64,000 bases of DNA from contig NZ_CP163512.1 of the NCBI RefSeq assembly GCF_041075285.1, positions 1,984,001 through 2,048,000 on the forward strand, given 5' to 3'. The notes below the pieces were generated by a model that saw only the letters and a program-made list of their open reading frames with translations, ran no database searches and had not been told where the DNA came from. Source of the stretch: Providencia rettgeri (lineage in GTDB: Bacteria > Pseudomonadota > Gammaproteobacteria > Enterobacterales > Enterobacteriaceae). The position numbers were made by a program, and so were the translations under genes. Below, one piece after another: positions 1-9,308 of the stretch; the first letter of the stretch is position 1; every line of letters starts with the position of its first letter.

Positions 1-1024
1 TTTATCCTTATTAGTCACGTTCTGTTTATGGACGCCATTCACTTTTGCAGACAAAGCAGCCACGTCACTGGATGAAAAATCACTGATTGAACTCGCTGCT
101 CAGGGTCACGCTGAAGCACAATTTAATTTAGCCATGTTTTACCAATCACGAGGGCAACTTGAGGATGCCTTAAAATCGTATCAACTGTCAGCTAACCAAG
201 GGTTTAGTAAAGCACAAATTAACTTAGCCTTGATGTACCAGCAAGGCTCGGGTGTACCTAAAAATGAAAAATTGATGCTACATTGGATGAAATTGGCCGC
301 CGAAAATGGCGATCCTATAGGCCAAATGAATATGGCGGAATACACACTGCATGGTATTGATAATATATTAGAGAAAAACCCTGCAACAGCTGAACAATGG
401 TTACAAAAAGCAGCGGAGCAACAGTTTCCCGCCGCCATGTTAACCCTTGCTTATTGGTATGAAGAAGGCAAAGCCGTAACAAAAGACCCGAAAAAAGCGC
501 AGAAAATCTATCAGACGCTTGCCAAAGAAAACCATCCACAGGCACTCTATTTGCTGGGTTATCAAGCTGCAACAGGAATGTATGATAAAATCGATTATCC
601 CCTTGCATTTGATTATTTCTCTCGAGCCGCTGAACTTGATTTCTCTCCAGCACAAAACAGCCTCGGCATGTTATACCTTACAGGCCAAGGGACGAAAAAG
701 AATATTCCATTAGCCATCAAGTGGCTGACTCTCGCCGCGAAACAAGGAGAGGTTTCAGCACAATTTAACTTAGCATTAATTTATGCACGGGGTGATGGCA
801 TCAAGGCTGACCAAGCAAAAGCGTGTCACTGGTTTATTCAAGCCGCCCAACAAAACAGTGCTGATGCACAATACGCCACAGGAGCCTGCTACCAGTACGG
901 AATGGGCGTTGAACAAGATGACGCCAAGGCTTTACGTTGGTACAAACTCGCAGCAGCAAAAGGCAATGAACGCGCCGAGAAGAAAGTACTGATTTTGGAA
1001 AACAATGTGAAGACAAAAAAATAA
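1..1024 (+). CDS. Sel1-repeat (TPR-like) exported protein, 5' end outside the window
   Basis: The reading frame is already open at base 2, before the first internal ATG at 134, and begins with a hydrophobic stretch ending in an FTFA-DK-like signal peptidase site. The true start therefore lies left of the window. The mature part is about eight Sel1-like repeats of roughly 36 residues, with repeated A-x-x-x-L-A/G-x-x-Y and A-x-x-W-x-x-x-A-A patterns. Sel1 repeats fold as antiparallel helix pairs that act as protein-protein scaffolds in the periplasm or on the envelope. No catalytic domain is visible. It converges on citB with an ERIC element between. The partner is unknown. Confidence 0.85.
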   Translation, partial: LSLLVTFCLWTPFTFADKAATSLDEKSLIELAAQGHAEAQFNLAMFYQSRGQLEDALKSYQLSANQGFSKAQINLALMYQQGSGVPKNEKLMLHWMKLAAENGDPIGQMNMAEYTLHGIDNILEKNPATAEQWLQKAAEQQFPAAMLTLAYWYEEGKAVTKDPKKAQKIYQTLAKENHPQALYLLGYQAATGMYDKIDYPLAFDYFSRAAELDFSPAQNSLGMLYLTGQGTKKNIPLAIKWLTLAAKQGEVSAQFNLALIYARGDGIKADQAKACHWFIQAAQQNSADAQYATGACYQYGMGVEQDDAKALRWYKLAAAKGNERAEKKVLILENNVKTKK

Positions 1025-1054
1025 CAATACATACTCTAAAGATATAAAGATATC

Positions 1055-1156
1055 CTCTAAATCGTTCAAGCTGTATGTCGGCGGCAAATGAGAAGACCTC
1101 GGGGAGCATACAAAAGTATGTGAGCCGCAGCCCCCCACCGCTTGAAATATGACAAG
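1055..1156. repeat. ERIC element (shortened)
   Basis: This stretch has the ERIC hallmarks: GGCGGCAA near one end, a GAGCATACA/GTATGTGA central inverted repeat and a CTTGAAATATGAC end. The right arm is shorter than in other copies, so it looks internally deleted. It fills the junction between the convergent Sel1 gene and citB and ends 2-3 bases from the citB stop codon, so it may form part of both 3' ends. Confidence 0.8.
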
Positions 1157-1158
1157 GG

Positions 1159-1839
1159 TTAGCGACGGCCGCGATAGATGCGTTGAGGTCGCCCTACCTT
1201 CCCATACTCGATTTCGGCTTCAATCTTATTTTTTGCCAAGCAAAATTCTAAATAGCGTCTTGCCGTTGTACGACTTAGCTTAATTGTCTCTGCGACACTT
1301 TCTGCGGTATATTCTGCTTCGAGATCCTCAAACAGCGCTAACACTTTTTCAAGTGTAATCATATCGATACCCGTAGGAAGTTCCTCTTTTGATTCACCTC
1401 GGGCATAGGTATTAAACATATCATCGATTTGGCTCTGGTTTGTTTTGCTATGAGTTTGCAACACAGACTTACGTTGGATATACCTGTCGAGTGTTTGCCC
1501 CAAGCGTTCATATGCGATTGGCTTAACCAGATAATCAAAAACACCGAGACGAATGGCTTCAGTCACGGTTTCCATATCGCTTGCCGCTGTCGTAAATACA
1601 ATATCAGCGCTATTACGTTGTTGAATTAATTCATGGACCAGATCGATCCCTTTGCCATCTGGCAAATAGTTATCAAGCAAAATCAAATCTGGCTTCATAT
1701 ATTCAATCATTTTTCTGGCTTCAGCGAGGTTCCCCGCTAACCACACCTTATCACAAGCAGGATAAGCTTTAATGTATTCGCCGTGCATCTCGGCTAAAAG
1801 CAGCTCATCTTCCACAATGAGGATTTTTATCTTAATCAT
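1159..1839 (-). CDS. citB: Citrate-responsive response regulator CitB (DpiA)
   Basis: This 226-residue protein has an N-terminal receiver domain with the acidic pair E10/D11, phospho-acceptor D56 in a LLDNYLPD motif and K106 in VKP. A C-terminal helix-turn-helix (around LSRTTARRYLEF) follows, typical of the CitB/DcuR family rather than OmpR or NarL types. In the family, the phosphorylated regulator activates the citrate fermentation genes. Its start lies one base after the citA stop, so the pair is translationally coupled. ATG start. The divergent cit operon 2 kb away supports the citrate assignment over the fumarate paralogue DcuR. Confidence 0.92.
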   Translation of the reverse strand: MIKIKILIVEDELLLAEMHGEYIKAYPACDKVWLAGNLAEARKMIEYMKPDLILLDNYLPDGKGIDLVHELIQQRNSADIVFTTAASDMETVTEAIRLGVFDYLVKPIAYERLGQTLDRYIQRKSVLQTHSKTNQSQIDDMFNTYARGESKEELPTGIDMITLEKVLALFEDLEAEYTAESVAETIKLSRTTARRYLEFCLAKNKIEAEIEYGKVGRPQRIYRGRR

Positions 1840-1840
1840 T

Positions 1841-3469
1841 TTATATCTTCACTTTCGGAATAAAAATTGAGAACACTGTACCATGCGGTTGATTTTCTTC
1901 AATAATCACCGCGCCATTACATCTATTTACGTATGAAGCAACCAAATAAAGCCCGATCCCGTGCCCATCGGTTGTGTCAGTTTTTGTTGTCACGCCCCGT
2001 TCAAACCATTTGTCTTGCATTTGGGGTGGAAAACCACACCCTTGATCGACAACTTCAATGACAATGTCCTGACCTTCATCAGAGAGATACAGTTCAACTT
2101 GCATGTTGCCCTGTGGATTTTTTAAGCTCGCTTCAAAGGCGTTATCTAATAAATTGCCTACGATGGCACAAAACTCTGTGCTATTTAGCGATTCAGGTAA
2201 CGCATGAAGCTGGCTACCCGGTGTAAAAACCAATTGTAAGCCTAGCTCTTTTGCTCGGTGGAACTTACCAAACAATAACCCAGCAACTTGTTTATCGAAA
2301 AATTGTTCACGCAAAGAATCGATGAGCTGTTGCTGAGATTCAGATTCGCCTTTAATCAATGCAAGTGCTTGATCATATTCTTTCATTTGCAATAAACCAC
2401 TTAACGTAGACATCCAATTAAGATGTTCATGCCGTAAAGTTCGCAGATTTTCTACGTATTGTCGCACTTGTGTCAATTGGGAATTTAATGATTCAATATC
2501 ATTTTGGCTACGGAAACTAATTACCGCACCGATTAAATGATTGTCATCACGGATAGCGATCCGGTTCGCGATAACATTTAATCCATTAAACTCACACAAC
2601 ACATCATGTTGAGCAGTAGCAATATCGACAGTAAAAAAGTCTGCGGGCGAAATATACTCTGAAATCGGTTTGCCAATCAGTTGCCCTGTCGGATTGATCA
2701 ACGACAACATTTTTCTTGCATTGGAATTAATATTAATAAATTGCCCATAGCGATTAACAGCAATAACACCTTCAAAAACAGCATCAAATATCCCTTTTTG
2801 TACTAACACTAGCTGCGCAATTTCATCGGGTTCCATACCCAGCATTTGCCGTTGAATTAACCGCGAAAACGCCCAAGAAAGAAATAATAAAATGACTAAG
2901 ACCCCAAGAAATGTTGCGCCTGTTTGAACAAATAACTCGCTACGGGATGTATCAATTTTATTGGTTAAATAGCCAATGGAAACAACACCGATAATTTTTC
3001 CATCTTCATCAAATATGGGGGTTTTGGCTCGCATGGCATTGCCGATGGACCCTTCTCCACCGATAAAATAACTTTCACCATTTTCGAGTGCTCCTGGCTT
3101 ATTCCATTGCATTTTATAACCGACTTTTTCACTATTTGGATGATAAAGCCGCATGGAGTTTTCGTCGCCTATCACCACATAGTCATAATCAGAATCTTGG
3201 TTCAGTTTATCTGCAATAATTTTCAGTTGATGAATATCTCGATGCTTAACTGATTGAATCACACCATCCATTGATGCAATCAGTTTTGCTTGGCTCATCG
3301 CTAACGAGCGAATATTCGCCATCATTCTATTTTCAGCGGTATCGGTAAAATACTTACCCAATCCTAACGTCAAAAATAACGAAACAACCAATAGAAGAAA
3401 GAAAACCCGCACAGAAAAAGAAGTAGTGTTTACTTTTGTTAATCTAGAGAATAGAGATTCTTTTTTCAT
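1841..3469 (-). CDS. citA: Citrate sensor histidine kinase CitA (DpiB)
   Basis: This 542-residue membrane kinase has an N-terminal transmembrane helix, a periplasmic PDC/Cache sensor domain (with RLYHPNSEKVG, the usual ligand-pocket region), a second helix, a cytoplasmic PAS domain, and a histidine kinase core with an LRHEHLNW H-box. The ATPase boxes NLLDNAFEAS, DQGCGFP and GHGIGLYLV are present. CitA binds citrate outside the cell and phosphorylates CitB. The frame opens further upstream with a TTG, but the ATG giving MKKESLFSRL is the more credible start. It is co-oriented with citB and divergent from citC. Confidence 0.92.
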   Translation of the reverse strand: MKKESLFSRLTKVNTTSFSVRVFFLLLVVSLFLTLGLGKYFTDTAENRMMANIRSLAMSQAKLIASMDGVIQSVKHRDIHQLKIIADKLNQDSDYDYVVIGDENSMRLYHPNSEKVGYKMQWNKPGALENGESYFIGGEGSIGNAMRAKTPIFDEDGKIIGVVSIGYLTNKIDTSRSELFVQTGATFLGVLVILLFLSWAFSRLIQRQMLGMEPDEIAQLVLVQKGIFDAVFEGVIAVNRYGQFININSNARKMLSLINPTGQLIGKPISEYISPADFFTVDIATAQHDVLCEFNGLNVIANRIAIRDDNHLIGAVISFRSQNDIESLNSQLTQVRQYVENLRTLRHEHLNWMSTLSGLLQMKEYDQALALIKGESESQQQLIDSLREQFFDKQVAGLLFGKFHRAKELGLQLVFTPGSQLHALPESLNSTEFCAIVGNLLDNAFEASLKNPQGNMQVELYLSDEGQDIVIEVVDQGCGFPPQMQDKWFERGVTTKTDTTDGHGIGLYLVASYVNRCNGAVIIEENQPHGTVFSIFIPKVKI

Positions 3470-3837
3470 ATAGGTTCTCGTTACCAACTGAAAAGTAAAA
3501 AACTTGTTACAGTAAAAATCACAGAATAATAGATATTAGAAATATAAGCTAGAGGCATAACACACATATTATTAATTAAACACATTAAAACCAAGCAATA
3601 AAGTACATATCGAATAATTAAAAACTTTAAAACCATTAAACAAATACAAACTCATTTTAGAAACATGAAATAGGTCAAACATATTAAACACAAGACCTTT
3701 AATATTAATATTGAAAAAGCTAATTAAATAAGAATTTATATTCCCAGTAGAAACAAAAAACAAAAAATGCTTATTTAATTAACTTTAACATTAGCAACAT
3801 TTTAAAAACATCTCTAAAAGAGATGCAGGATACTATT
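3470..3837. promoter_or_regulatory. citA-citC divergent control region with candidate CitB sites
   Basis: This gap is strongly AT-rich and carries no credible gene. It holds ATTTAATTAA at 3773-3782, CTAATTAAAT (nearly its reverse complement) at 3720-3729 and TTAATTAAAC at 3572-3581. Related DpiA/CitB regulators are known to bind AT-rich sites in the equivalent gap, so these are candidate operators. The same 10-mer recurs upstream of two transporter genes in this window. The promoter positions themselves cannot be fixed by eye. Confidence 0.5.
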
Positions 3838-4914
3838 ATGTTCGAAAACATAACGTTTAATCAGGTAAAACGTCATGAGAACAGGAAACTTGCTGAAATT
3901 ACTCAATTTTTAAAGGAAAACGATTTAGAGCTTGATGCAAGCATTGACGTTTTCATTACTATAACCCGTAATGAAAAATTAATCGCATGCGGTGGGCTAG
4001 CAAAAAACGTTATTAAATGTGTCGCAATTAGCGATGATGCACGCGGCGAAGGTCTTGCATTAAAATTAGCAACAGAACTTGTTAATCTTGCTTACGAAAA
4101 TAATACAACTCATTTATTTATTTATACCAAATTCCAAAATGAAAACTTATTCCAACAATGTGGTTTTCATACTATAGCAACCGTACCTGATGTGATGGTA
4201 CTGATGGAAAATAGTTGCTGCTATCTAAAACGTTATATTCAAAGCTTAAAAGCACAACGTGTCGATGGTAAAAAAATTGGGGCAATCGTGATGAATGCCA
4301 ACCCATTTACCCTTGGACATCGTTATTTAATTGAACAAGCAGCTAAAGCCTGTGATTGGCTACACTTATTTGTTGTCAAAGAGGATACTTCGCGCTTCCC
4401 TTATAAAGTTAGGCTTAACTTAATTGAAGCGGGTACAAAAGGTATTGAAAATCTCACAATCCATCGTGGTTCCGAATACATTATTTCTCGTGCAACTTTC
4501 CCTTGCTACTTTATTAAAGATAAAACAGTAGCCAATAACTGTTATACAGAAATCGATATTAAGATTTTTCGTCAATATATTGCCCCTGCATTGGGGATAA
4601 CCCATAGATTCGTCGGATCAGAGCCATTTTGCCAAGTTACCAACCAATATAACCAAGACATGCGCTATTGGCTTGAAACAGATGAGATGAATTTCCCACC
4701 TATAGAACTCGTTGAATTCCCGCGAACAGTCATTAACGGCACGGCGGTATCCGCCTCACAAGTTAGAAGACTGCTCGCTAAAAAAGATCTTGCGGCTATT
4801 AAGGCGATTGTGCCTGACGCGACATTTCAATATTTACAACAGATGCTCGCTCATCAAGCAACATCAACGACAAACCGCATCGAAAGTTCTGAATTAGCTA
4901 TAGGTGAAATATGA
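3838..4914 (+). CDS. citC: [Citrate (pro-3S)-lyase] ligase CitC
   Basis: CitC acetylates the thiol of the citrate lyase prosthetic group using acetate and ATP, which activates the lyase. The 358-residue protein has an N-terminal GNAT-like region (about residues 1-130) and a C-terminal nucleotidyltransferase-like domain containing [10 protein letters not shown] (the HxGH-type nucleotide site). Sequence similarity to enterobacterial CitC runs along the whole length. Of two in-frame ATGs at 3823 and 3838, the second is preceded by AGGA at normal spacing and gives [12 protein letters not shown], matching the family start. The last bases overlap citD (ATGA). Confidence 0.94.
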   Translation: MFENITFNQVKRHENRKLAEITQFLKENDLELDASIDVFITITRNEKLIACGGLAKNVIKCVAISDDARGEGLALKLATELVNLAYENNTTHLFIYTKFQNENLFQQCGFHTIATVPDVMVLMENSCCYLKRYIQSLKAQRVDGKKIGAIVMNANPFTLGHRYLIEQAAKACDWLHLFVVKEDTSRFPYKVRLNLIEAGTKGIENLTIHRGSEYIISRATFPCYFIKDKTVANNCYTEIDIKIFRQYIAPALGITHRFVGSEPFCQVTNQYNQDMRYWLETDEMNFPPIELVEFPRTVINGTAVSASQVRRLLAKKDLAAIKAIVPDATFQYLQQMLAHQATSTTNRIESSELAIGEI

Positions 4915-5207
4915 AGATTAAACACGCAGCCGTCGCTGGCACACTTGAATCAAGTGATGTCATGGTTCGCATAGAACCACTCGAAGACACGCAAGAAGTT
5001 TCCGTGCAAATAACCAGCAGTGTTGAAAAGCAATTTGGTGATGCCATCGCCAGTATCGTGCAGGAAATGATAACTCAGCATGATATTCAAGGTGCACAAA
5101 TCATTGTGGATGATAAGGGAGCATTAGAGTGTGTACTCAGAGCGCGCCTTGAGGCACTGCTTGCTCGCGCTTGCGATATCGATTATTTGCCATGGGAGAA
5201 TAAATAA
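4911..5207 (+). CDS. citD: Citrate lyase gamma chain / acyl carrier protein CitD
   Basis: This 98-residue subunit carries the 2'-(5''-phosphoribosyl)-3'-dephospho-CoA arm that shuttles acyl groups between the alpha and beta subunits. The attachment serine is S14 within AGTLESSD, exactly as in the family. Length and sequence match enterobacterial CitD. It overlaps citC by four bases and citE by one base, consistent with tightly coupled translation and fixed subunit stoichiometry. Confidence 0.94.
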   Translation: MKIKHAAVAGTLESSDVMVRIEPLEDTQEVSVQITSSVEKQFGDAIASIVQEMITQHDIQGAQIIVDDKGALECVLRARLEALLARACDIDYLPWENK

Positions 5208-6103
5208 TGACACCCGAACAAAAATCCCGGACACGCAGAAGTATGCTTTTCGTCCCTGGCTCAAATGCGGCGATGTTAAGCAACTCATTTATTTATAAAG
5301 CGGATGCGTTGATGTTTGACTTAGAAGACTCGGTTACGCTGCGTGAAAAAGATACCGCTCGCCGCCTAGTTTACCATGCGTTACAGCACCCTTTGTATGC
5401 AGATATTGAAACCATTGTTCGTGTGAATGCTTTAGATTCTGCATTTGGTGTGGCCGATCTTGAAGCCGTTGTGCGTGGTGGTGCAAAAATCGTACGTTTA
5501 CCAAAAACAGATACTGCACAAGATGTCACGGATATCGAAACCGAAATATTACGTATTGAAAAAAGCTGCGGCCGTGAAGAAGGTAGCACAGGCTTACTGG
5601 CAGCCATTGAATCACCGATGGGGATCACACAGGCTGTGAATATCGCCCACTCATCACCACGACTTATTGGCATCGCGTTAGGTGCCGAGGACTATGTCCG
5701 CAATTTGCGCACCGAGCGGTCTCCCGACGGCGTTGAACTCCTCTATGCACGGTGCGCCATTTTACAAGCCGCAAGATCAGCAGGTATCCAAGCTTTTGAT
5801 ACGGTTTATTCTGATGCGAATAATGAAGAAGGTTTTCTACGTGAAGCCGCTCATATTAAGCAACTCGGCTTTGATGGCAAATCATTAATTAACCCTAGAC
5901 AAATTGAGTTACTCCATAACTTATACGCGCCAACTCAAAAAGAAGTCGACCATGCTCAACGTGTTGTTGATGCCGCTGATGCCGCAGCCCTTGAAGGTAA
6001 AGGTGTAGTGTCATTGAATGGAAAAATGGTTGATGGCCCAGTCATTGACAGAGCCCGCCTAGTATTATCTCGCGCGGCATTATCTGGAATTCGGGAAGAG
6101 TGA
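5207..6103 (+). CDS. citE: Citrate lyase beta subunit (citryl-ACP lyase) CitE
   Basis: CitE cleaves citryl-ACP to oxaloacetate and acetyl-ACP. The 298-residue TIM-barrel protein of the HpcH/HpaI/CitE family shows the typical [10 protein letters not shown] start, the acidic metal-binding MFDLEDSV segment, an IESPMG motif and GAEDYVRNL. The start codon shares one base with the citD stop. The product oxaloacetate would enter reductive fermentation. No oxaloacetate decarboxylase genes are in the window. Confidence 0.95.
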   Translation: MTPEQKSRTRRSMLFVPGSNAAMLSNSFIYKADALMFDLEDSVTLREKDTARRLVYHALQHPLYADIETIVRVNALDSAFGVADLEAVVRGGAKIVRLPKTDTAQDVTDIETEILRIEKSCGREEGSTGLLAAIESPMGITQAVNIAHSSPRLIGIALGAEDYVRNLRTERSPDGVELLYARCAILQAARSAGIQAFDTVYSDANNEEGFLREAAHIKQLGFDGKSLINPRQIELLHNLYAPTQKEVDHAQRVVDAADAAALEGKGVVSLNGKMVDGPVIDRARLVLSRAALSGIREE

Positions 6104-6113
6104 GGCAAAGAAC

Positions 6114-7640
6114 ATGACAACGAATACTCAGCGTCAAGCACGCGTAAGCGCTTATCTACAACCTAATCATAATGAAGCGTTACGTGAATTTAAAGATATT
6201 GGAAAAGTCCAACAACAAGTCCAAAAACCAAGAAACCGTAAACTCTGTGATGACTTGCAAGTCGCTATTCGCCGTTCAGGTTTACAAGATGGTATGACCA
6301 TTTCATTCCACCATGCTTTTCGTGGCGGCGATCTTACCGTCAATATGGTGATGCAAGTAATCGCTGAAATGGGCTTTCGCAATCTGACATTAGCATCAAG
6401 CTCACTCAGTGCCTGCCATTCACCGCTGGTTGAACATATTCGCCACGGTGTTATTCGTAAAATTTATACCTCAGGTATTCGAGGCCCATTGGCTGAAGCA
6501 ATTTCCCGTGGTGAACTTGATGAGCCCGTGCAAATTCATTCCCATGGCGGTCGTGCAAACCTTATACACAGTGGTGAACTGCGTATTGACGTAGCTTTTA
6601 TCGGTGTACCATCTTGCGACGAATATGGTAATGCCAATGGATATACTGGTAGCGCCAGCTGCGGCTCGTTAGGTTATGCCAAAATTGATGCCGAAACAGC
6701 AAAAAAAGTGGTCATGCTAACCGAAGAGCTGCTGGATTATCCTCATAATCCATCCAGTATCAAGCAAGATGAAGTCGATTACATCGTTAAAGTTAAACGT
6801 GTTGGTGATGCCGATAAAATCGGTGCTGATGCCACCCGTATGACGTCAAACCCGAGAGAGTTGTTGATTGCCCGCACTGCCGCTGATGTTATTGAGAAAT
6901 CTGGATTTTTTAAAGAAGGATTTTCATTACAAACCGGTACGGGTGGCGCATCCCTTGCGGTCACTCGCTTTCTAGAAGACAAAATGCGCCGCCACAATAT
7001 TACCGCAGGCTTTGCCCTCGGTGGTATTACATCAACCATTGTTGATTTACATGAAAAAGGCTTAATTCGCAAATTATTAGATGTGCAAAGCTTTGACAAA
7101 GCGGCGGCTGAGTCACTCGCGCGCAATCCAAACCACATCGAAATCAGTGCAAATCAGTATGCTTGTTTTGATTCCAAAGGCGCATCGGTTGACATGTTAG
7201 ATGTCGTCGTGCTCAGCGCGTTAGAAATCGATACGCGTTTTAATGTCAATGTATTAACAGGCTCAGATGGTGTTATTCGTGGTGCATCCGGTGGTCATAG
7301 TGATACTGCGGTAGCCGCAAAATTGTCCATTATTGTTGCACCACTAGTACGTGGTCGTATCCCAACATTAGTCGATGAGGTCCTGACTTGTGTTACACCA
7401 GGGTCAAGCGTCGATATTTTAGTGACTGACCATGGTATTGCCGTGAATCCGGCACGACCAGAACTGAAACAGCAATTAGAAAGCCAAGGCATTAAAACGG
7501 TTTCAATTGGCTGGTTAAGAGAACGTGCACAATTGCTCACAGGTACCCCTAACCCTATTGAATTTACAGACAAAGTGGTTGCTGTCGTACGCTATCGTGA
7601 TGGCTCTGTGATTGATGTTGTGCATCAAGTGAAGGAGTAA
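6114..7640 (+). CDS. citF: Citrate lyase alpha subunit (citrate-ACP transferase) CitF
   Basis: CitF swaps the acetyl group on the CitD arm for citrate, releasing acetate. The 508-residue protein matches CoA-transferase-like CitF over its full length, including a GGHSDTAVAAKL segment and an EIDTRFNVNVLTGSDG stretch near the active-site glutamate. It starts 10 bases after citE and ends two bases before citX. Nothing suggests truncation. Confidence 0.95.
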   Translation: MTTNTQRQARVSAYLQPNHNEALREFKDIGKVQQQVQKPRNRKLCDDLQVAIRRSGLQDGMTISFHHAFRGGDLTVNMVMQVIAEMGFRNLTLASSSLSACHSPLVEHIRHGVIRKIYTSGIRGPLAEAISRGELDEPVQIHSHGGRANLIHSGELRIDVAFIGVPSCDEYGNANGYTGSASCGSLGYAKIDAETAKKVVMLTEELLDYPHNPSSIKQDEVDYIVKVKRVGDADKIGADATRMTSNPRELLIARTAADVIEKSGFFKEGFSLQTGTGGASLAVTRFLEDKMRRHNITAGFALGGITSTIVDLHEKGLIRKLLDVQSFDKAAAESLARNPNHIEISANQYACFDSKGASVDMLDVVVLSALEIDTRFNVNVLTGSDGVIRGASGGHSDTAVAAKLSIIVAPLVRGRIPTLVDEVLTCVTPGSSVDILVTDHGIAVNPARPELKQQLESQGIKTVSIGWLRERAQLLTGTPNPIEFTDKVVAVVRYRDGSVIDVVHQVKE

Positions 7641-7642
7641 CT

Positions 7643-8182
7643 ATGTTTTGCCCGCTGCCTGATACTCAAGAGCAATTTGAAATTTCCTTACCTGAACTGC
7701 TGGCGAGCCGTGATGCCCGTCAAGCACGCCAGCAGCAATGGATTGGTCTCCATCAGGTAACCTTGATTTCATTTACTGTCGTTTTCCCAGGTGCTGTCAA
7801 AGACAACACCCTTGTTAGACATGTGTTTAATCAGGGCCTAAATGCGCTTAAGCAAGTTGCTTTATGCAGGCAGTGGGTACTTTTATCTCAACAATCATGG
7901 GCATTAAAGACAGGACCTGAATGCTTAGTCGCCGTTGATGCTGATGCTGTTGACGTAAAAAAAGCGTTAATTGAAGCTGAAGAGCGCTCTCCTGTCGGGC
8001 GTTTATGGGATTTTGATGTCTTTGATGCGCAAGGAAAACAATATTCACGAGATCGATTAAATCTACCTGCAAGACGCTGTTTAATTTGTGAAAAAGAAGC
8101 CAAAGTCTGCGCTCGTCACCGCACACACTCCTTGGCAGATATTCTGGTTCGCATTGAGGAGCTAGCTCATGGAACTTGTTAA
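7643..8182 (+). CDS. citX: Apo-citrate lyase phosphoribosyl-dephospho-CoA transferase CitX
   Basis: CitX attaches the finished prosthetic-group precursor to the serine of CitD. The 179-residue protein has the usual N-terminal [12 protein letters not shown] segment and the family's conserved LWDFDVFD and [13 protein letters not shown] regions, with a cysteine-containing C terminus ([17 protein letters not shown]). It follows citF by two bases and overlaps citG by 14 bases, as in E. coli-type cit operons. Confidence 0.93.
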   Translation: MFCPLPDTQEQFEISLPELLASRDARQARQQQWIGLHQVTLISFTVVFPGAVKDNTLVRHVFNQGLNALKQVALCRQWVLLSQQSWALKTGPECLVAVDADAVDVKKALIEAEERSPVGRLWDFDVFDAQGKQYSRDRLNLPARRCLICEKEAKVCARHRTHSLADILVRIEELAHGTC

Positions 8183-9053
8183 CTATTCACAAGCCATTAG
8201 TGACCAACAAATTTGCTACTACAGTCAGTTAGCTTGGCAGGCCATGTTGGCCGAAGTGAATTTAACCCCAAAACCGGGTTTAGTGGATAAACACAATACA
8301 GGCGCTCATAAAGATATGGCGTTGAAGGATTTTCATTTCAGTGCAAATGCCATCGCCAAATTTTTTCCACATTTTTTACACGCAGGCGCACAACATAAAA
8401 ATCTACCGATTAATCAGGTGTTGCACAAAATTAGAACGATTGGACTGGCATGTGAAACTGCCATGTTTCGTGCGACCCAAGGCGTAAATACTCATAAAGG
8501 AAGCATTTTTTCATTAGGTTTAATTTTAACCGCCATTGGTCGTTTAATAGCATTAAAACAAAGCGTTACGCCATCTGCGATTAGCCAATTAGTTGCAGGA
8601 ATGTGTCAAGGAATTTGTCGTGAACTTATGCAACCAACGGATACCCCCACTGCTGGCCAGCGTTTATATCAACAATTTGGCTTTACGGGTGCTCGGGGAG
8701 AAGCCGAAAGTGGTTATTCATTGGTTATTCACCATGCCTTGCCCTTTTATTTGCAACAATTAGCGTCACAACCTAATGCTGAAATAGCGTTAATCAATAC
8801 GTTAATTCTATTAATGAAAATTAATAATGATACCAATGTTGCAAATCGGGGAGGGTTAAATGGCCTTATCTGGATAAAACAATATGCCGCTAACTTATTG
8901 CAAGACGGTATTAATCACACTGATGATTTAATCAAAGTAAAACAGTTTGACCAACAATGTATTGAAAAGAATTTAAGCCCAGGTGGCAGTGCTGACTTAT
9001 TAATTTTAACGTGGTTTTTTGCCCGTTTGCCTAGCTTAAACTTTGGTGTTTAG
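8169..9053 (+). CDS. citG: Triphosphoribosyl-dephospho-CoA synthase CitG
   Basis: CitG makes 2'-(5''-triphosphoribosyl)-3'-dephospho-CoA from ATP and dephospho-CoA, the substrate of CitX. The 294-residue protein shows the family's conserved [19 protein letters not shown] segment, a GVNTHKG motif, the [10 protein letters not shown] stretch and a C-terminal [10 protein letters not shown] motif. It is the last gene of the tightly packed citCDEFXG run. A 255-bp AT-rich gap separates it from the transporter. Confidence 0.94.
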   Translation: MELVNYSQAISDQQICYYSQLAWQAMLAEVNLTPKPGLVDKHNTGAHKDMALKDFHFSANAIAKFFPHFLHAGAQHKNLPINQVLHKIRTIGLACETAMFRATQGVNTHKGSIFSLGLILTAIGRLIALKQSVTPSAISQLVAGMCQGICRELMQPTDTPTAGQRLYQQFGFTGARGEAESGYSLVIHHALPFYLQQLASQPNAEIALINTLILLMKINNDTNVANRGGLNGLIWIKQYAANLLQDGINHTDDLIKVKQFDQQCIEKNLSPGGSADLLILTWFFARLPSLNFGV

Positions 9054-9104
9054 CATTGTAAATTAAAACAATTTAAATATTCACCAACACAGGAAATCTT
9101 TCAG

Positions 9105-9146
9105 TAATTTAATTAATAAAGATAAATAAAAATATATTTAATTAAG
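9105..9146. promoter_or_regulatory. Twin ATTTAATTAA motifs upstream of the DASS transporter
   Basis: Two exact copies of ATTTAATTAA lie at 9107-9116 and 9136-9145, 29 bp apart (close to three helical turns). They sit in the AT-rich gap between citG and the transporter. The same 10-mer occurs in the citA-citC gap and upstream of the CitMHS transporter gene, which suggests a common regulator, plausibly CitB. This is inference from position and repetition. Confidence 0.4.
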
Positions 9147-9308
9147 CAACAGTGATTGATTTAAAGAATTTATAACATATTGGAAATAGCTAAATAAAGA
9201 TAATGGATATTAAAACCATTATTTCTATTTATGCCTTGCTATACCTCCAATATAACAAAAAACCGAATTCATAATATTCAAGTTTTAATTTCGTTAAGGA
9301 TTAAGCCT

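Noticed and set aside
3572..3763. 63-codon frame in the citA-citC gap
   Set aside because: AT-driven low-complexity translation (F/N/I-rich), no ribosome site, and it lies across the likely control region.
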